A stretch of 5,518 nucleotides of DNA from an uncultured Sphingomonadales bacterium (GTDB lineage Bacteria; Pseudomonadota; Alphaproteobacteria; Sphingomonadales; Sphingomonadaceae): NCBI GenBank assembly GCA_903828025.1, contig CAIKKO010000420.1:1-5518 (forward strand). The letters run 5' to 3'. Under the pieces are notes generated by a model that was not told where the DNA came from, did no database searches, and was given only the letters and a program-made list of their open reading frames with translations. Numbering within the stretch: position 1 is the stretch's first letter; each line of letters opens with the position of its first letter. Below are positions 5,332-5,518 of the stretch, one piece after another. The position numbers were made by a program, and so were the translations under genes.

Positions 5332-5518
5332 ATGCATTTTCTCGATCAGGCCAAGATTTTCATTCGTTCGGGCGCGGGCGGCCCCGGCGCGGTCAGCTTC
5401 CGGCGCGAGAAGTATGAGGAATACGGCGGCCCCGATGGCGGCGATGGCGGCAAGGGCGGCGATATCGTGTTCGAAGCGGTCGCCGGGCTCAACACGCTGA
5501 TTGATTTCCGCTACACCC
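5332..5518 (+). CDS. obgE: Obg/CgtA GTPase, N-terminal part (3'-partial)
   Basis: The first 62 codons of the Obg GTPase are present; the gene runs off the window. The visible part is the glycine-rich Obg fold: MHFLDQAKIFIRSGAGG at the start, then VSFRREKYEEYGGPDGG (21-37), GDGGKGGDIVFEA (37-49) and LNTLIDFRY (53-61). The G domain, with Walker A and switch motifs, lies outside. Obg proteins are conserved, usually essential GTPases that associate with the 50S ribosomal subunit and influence ribosome assembly, the stringent response and chromosome or cell-cycle events; the Caulobacter orthologue is CgtA. The start is fixed by family alignment, since Obg proteins begin only a few residues before FLDQ. 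The sequence upstream (GCGCTAGAACCTTTCCCC) contains no purine-rich ribosome binding site. Confidence 0.97.
   Translation, partial: MHFLDQAKIFIRSGAGGPGAVSFRREKYEEYGGPDGGDGGKGGDIVFEAVAGLNTLIDFRYT

Overview
The window looks like an ordinary chromosomal segment of a high-GC alphaproteobacterium. It is most likely a member of Sphingomonadales (Erythrobacter/Sphingomonas-like), judging from the strong G/C bias at third codon positions, the N-terminus of Obg, the MANW... start of the Bax-inhibitor-like protein, and the GC-rich palindromic intergenic repeat. The taxonomic call is inferred from family resemblance and was not searched. All supported genes lie on the + strand.

Layout. (1) Positions 1-1548: the 3' part of a SPOR-domain, cell-envelope protein with a very long Ala/Pro-rich and then Lys-rich linker; its start lies before the window. 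(2) 1725-2228: a YbjN-domain protein. (3) 2240-2321: a nested palindromic repeat that ends two bases before the ribosome binding site of (4) 2336-3154, proC (pyrroline-5-carboxylate reductase). (5) 3275-4018: a seven-helix Bax inhibitor-1/YccA-family membrane protein, with a good promoter candidate upstream and a strong rho-independent terminator (4048-4084) downstream. (6) 4181-4903: a putative lipoprotein of unknown function with a proline-rich linker. (7) 5059-5134: tRNA-Ala(CGC) with encoded CCA. (8) 5332 to the window end: the first 62 codons of obg (cgtA), whose start has no Shine-Dalgarno and sits where a candidate promoter would start transcription, so it may be leaderless.

How they fit together. 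These are mostly housekeeping functions: envelope/division (SPOR), amino-acid biosynthesis (ProC), membrane homeostasis (BI-1/YccA), translation (tRNA-Ala) and ribosome assembly/GTPase control (Obg). There is no sign of a phage, transposase, CRISPR array, toxin-antitoxin pair or defence island. ybjN and proC may be co-transcribed, whereas the BI-1/YccA gene looks like its own transcription unit. I did not find a convincing undescribed system. The points most worth a second look are the repeat abutting the proC ribosome binding site, the possible leaderless obg start, the inverted repeat over the -35 of the BI-1/YccA promoter, and the uncharacterised lipoprotein.
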